A DNA stretch of 12,615 nt. Origin: an uncultured Eubacteriales bacterium (GTDB taxonomy: Bacteria > Bacillota > Clostridia > Oscillospirales > Butyricicoccaceae). Below are positions 12,611 to 12,615 of the stretch, piece by piece. The stretch covers positions 3,924-16,538 of the forward strand of contig CAJUGU010000091.1 in NCBI GenBank assembly GCA_910586105.1, given 5' to 3'. Every line of letters begins with the position of its first letter. The stretch's first letter is position 1. The notes under the pieces are model-generated. The model worked only from the letters and a program-made list of their open reading frames with translations, was not told the origin of the DNA and searched no databases. The translations under genes and the position numbers were made by a program.

Positions 12611-12615
12611 ATGAA
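12611..12615 (+). CDS. Start of a gene cut by the window edge
   Basis: Only ATG AA is inside the window. The start is supported by AGGGAG at 12598-12603, seven bases from the ATG, and by the strong promoter just upstream. The second codon is probably AAA or AAG (Lys) or AAC/AAT (Asn). Nothing can be said about the product. Confidence 0.55.

Noticed and set aside
1..12615. CRISPR array, insertion sequence or prophage.
   Set aside because: No regularly spaced identical direct repeats, no transposase or integrase, and no phage genes were seen; the palindrome clusters are short and lack a coding element.

Overview
The window is a GC-rich stretch of about 12.6 kb that reads as a chromosomal locus of a motile Gram-positive bacterium of the class Clostridia; an Oscillospirales-like gut or rumen lineage is my inference. 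The main reasons are a Firmicutes-type switch protein FliY (CheC-like phosphatase domain joined to a FliN/SpoA domain), a chemotaxis gene cheY inside the flagellar operon, strong AGGAGG-type ribosome binding sites, and a secreted enzyme that carries S-layer homology (SLH) domains for wall anchoring.

Layout. Positions 151-759 encode an unrecognised 202-residue protein. A 307-base gap leads to a plus-strand flagellar run: flgB (1067-1450), flgC (1475-1933), fliE (2039-2344), motB (2448-3269), fliM (3298-4311), fliY (4304-5758), cheY (5804-6169), fliO (6166-6507), fliP (6504-7181), fliQ (7194-7451) and fliR (7469-8233). A 445-base hairpin-rich gap then precedes flhB (8679-9743, TTG start). A terminator-like hairpin follows flhB. 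The 539-base convergent gap after it holds a decayed fragment of a P-loop ATPase gene (minus strand, 9897-9974) and several palindromes. On the minus strand lie an SLH-anchored GH5 glucanase (10283-11881) and a small membrane-anchored protein resembling DUF4330 (11944-12414). The window ends with a good promoter and ribosome binding site for a plus-strand gene whose first codon is at 12611.

How the genes work together. FlgB, FlgC and FliE form the proximal rod; FliO, FliP, FliQ, FliR and FlhB form most of the flagellar export gate; FliM and FliY form the rotor switch read by CheY-P; MotB is the wall-anchored stator half. Compared with the gene order usual in Clostridia, the block from fliF to motA (fliF, fliG, fliH, fliI, fliJ, fliK, flgD, flgE, motA), fliL, and flhA after flhB are all absent here. 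They must be elsewhere, or this is a rearranged or reduced locus.

The most interesting signal is in FliY. Between its CheC-like domain, in which both phosphatase motifs are intact, and its C-terminal rotor domain, a Pro/Ala-rich linker carries three near-identical copies of a peptide (TLSQEEIEKLM) that closely resembles the CheY-P docking peptide at the FliM N-terminus (LSQSQIDALL in this FliM). This looks like a multivalent CheY-P capture arm on a CheY-P phosphatase. That function is an inference; the repeats and motifs are read directly.
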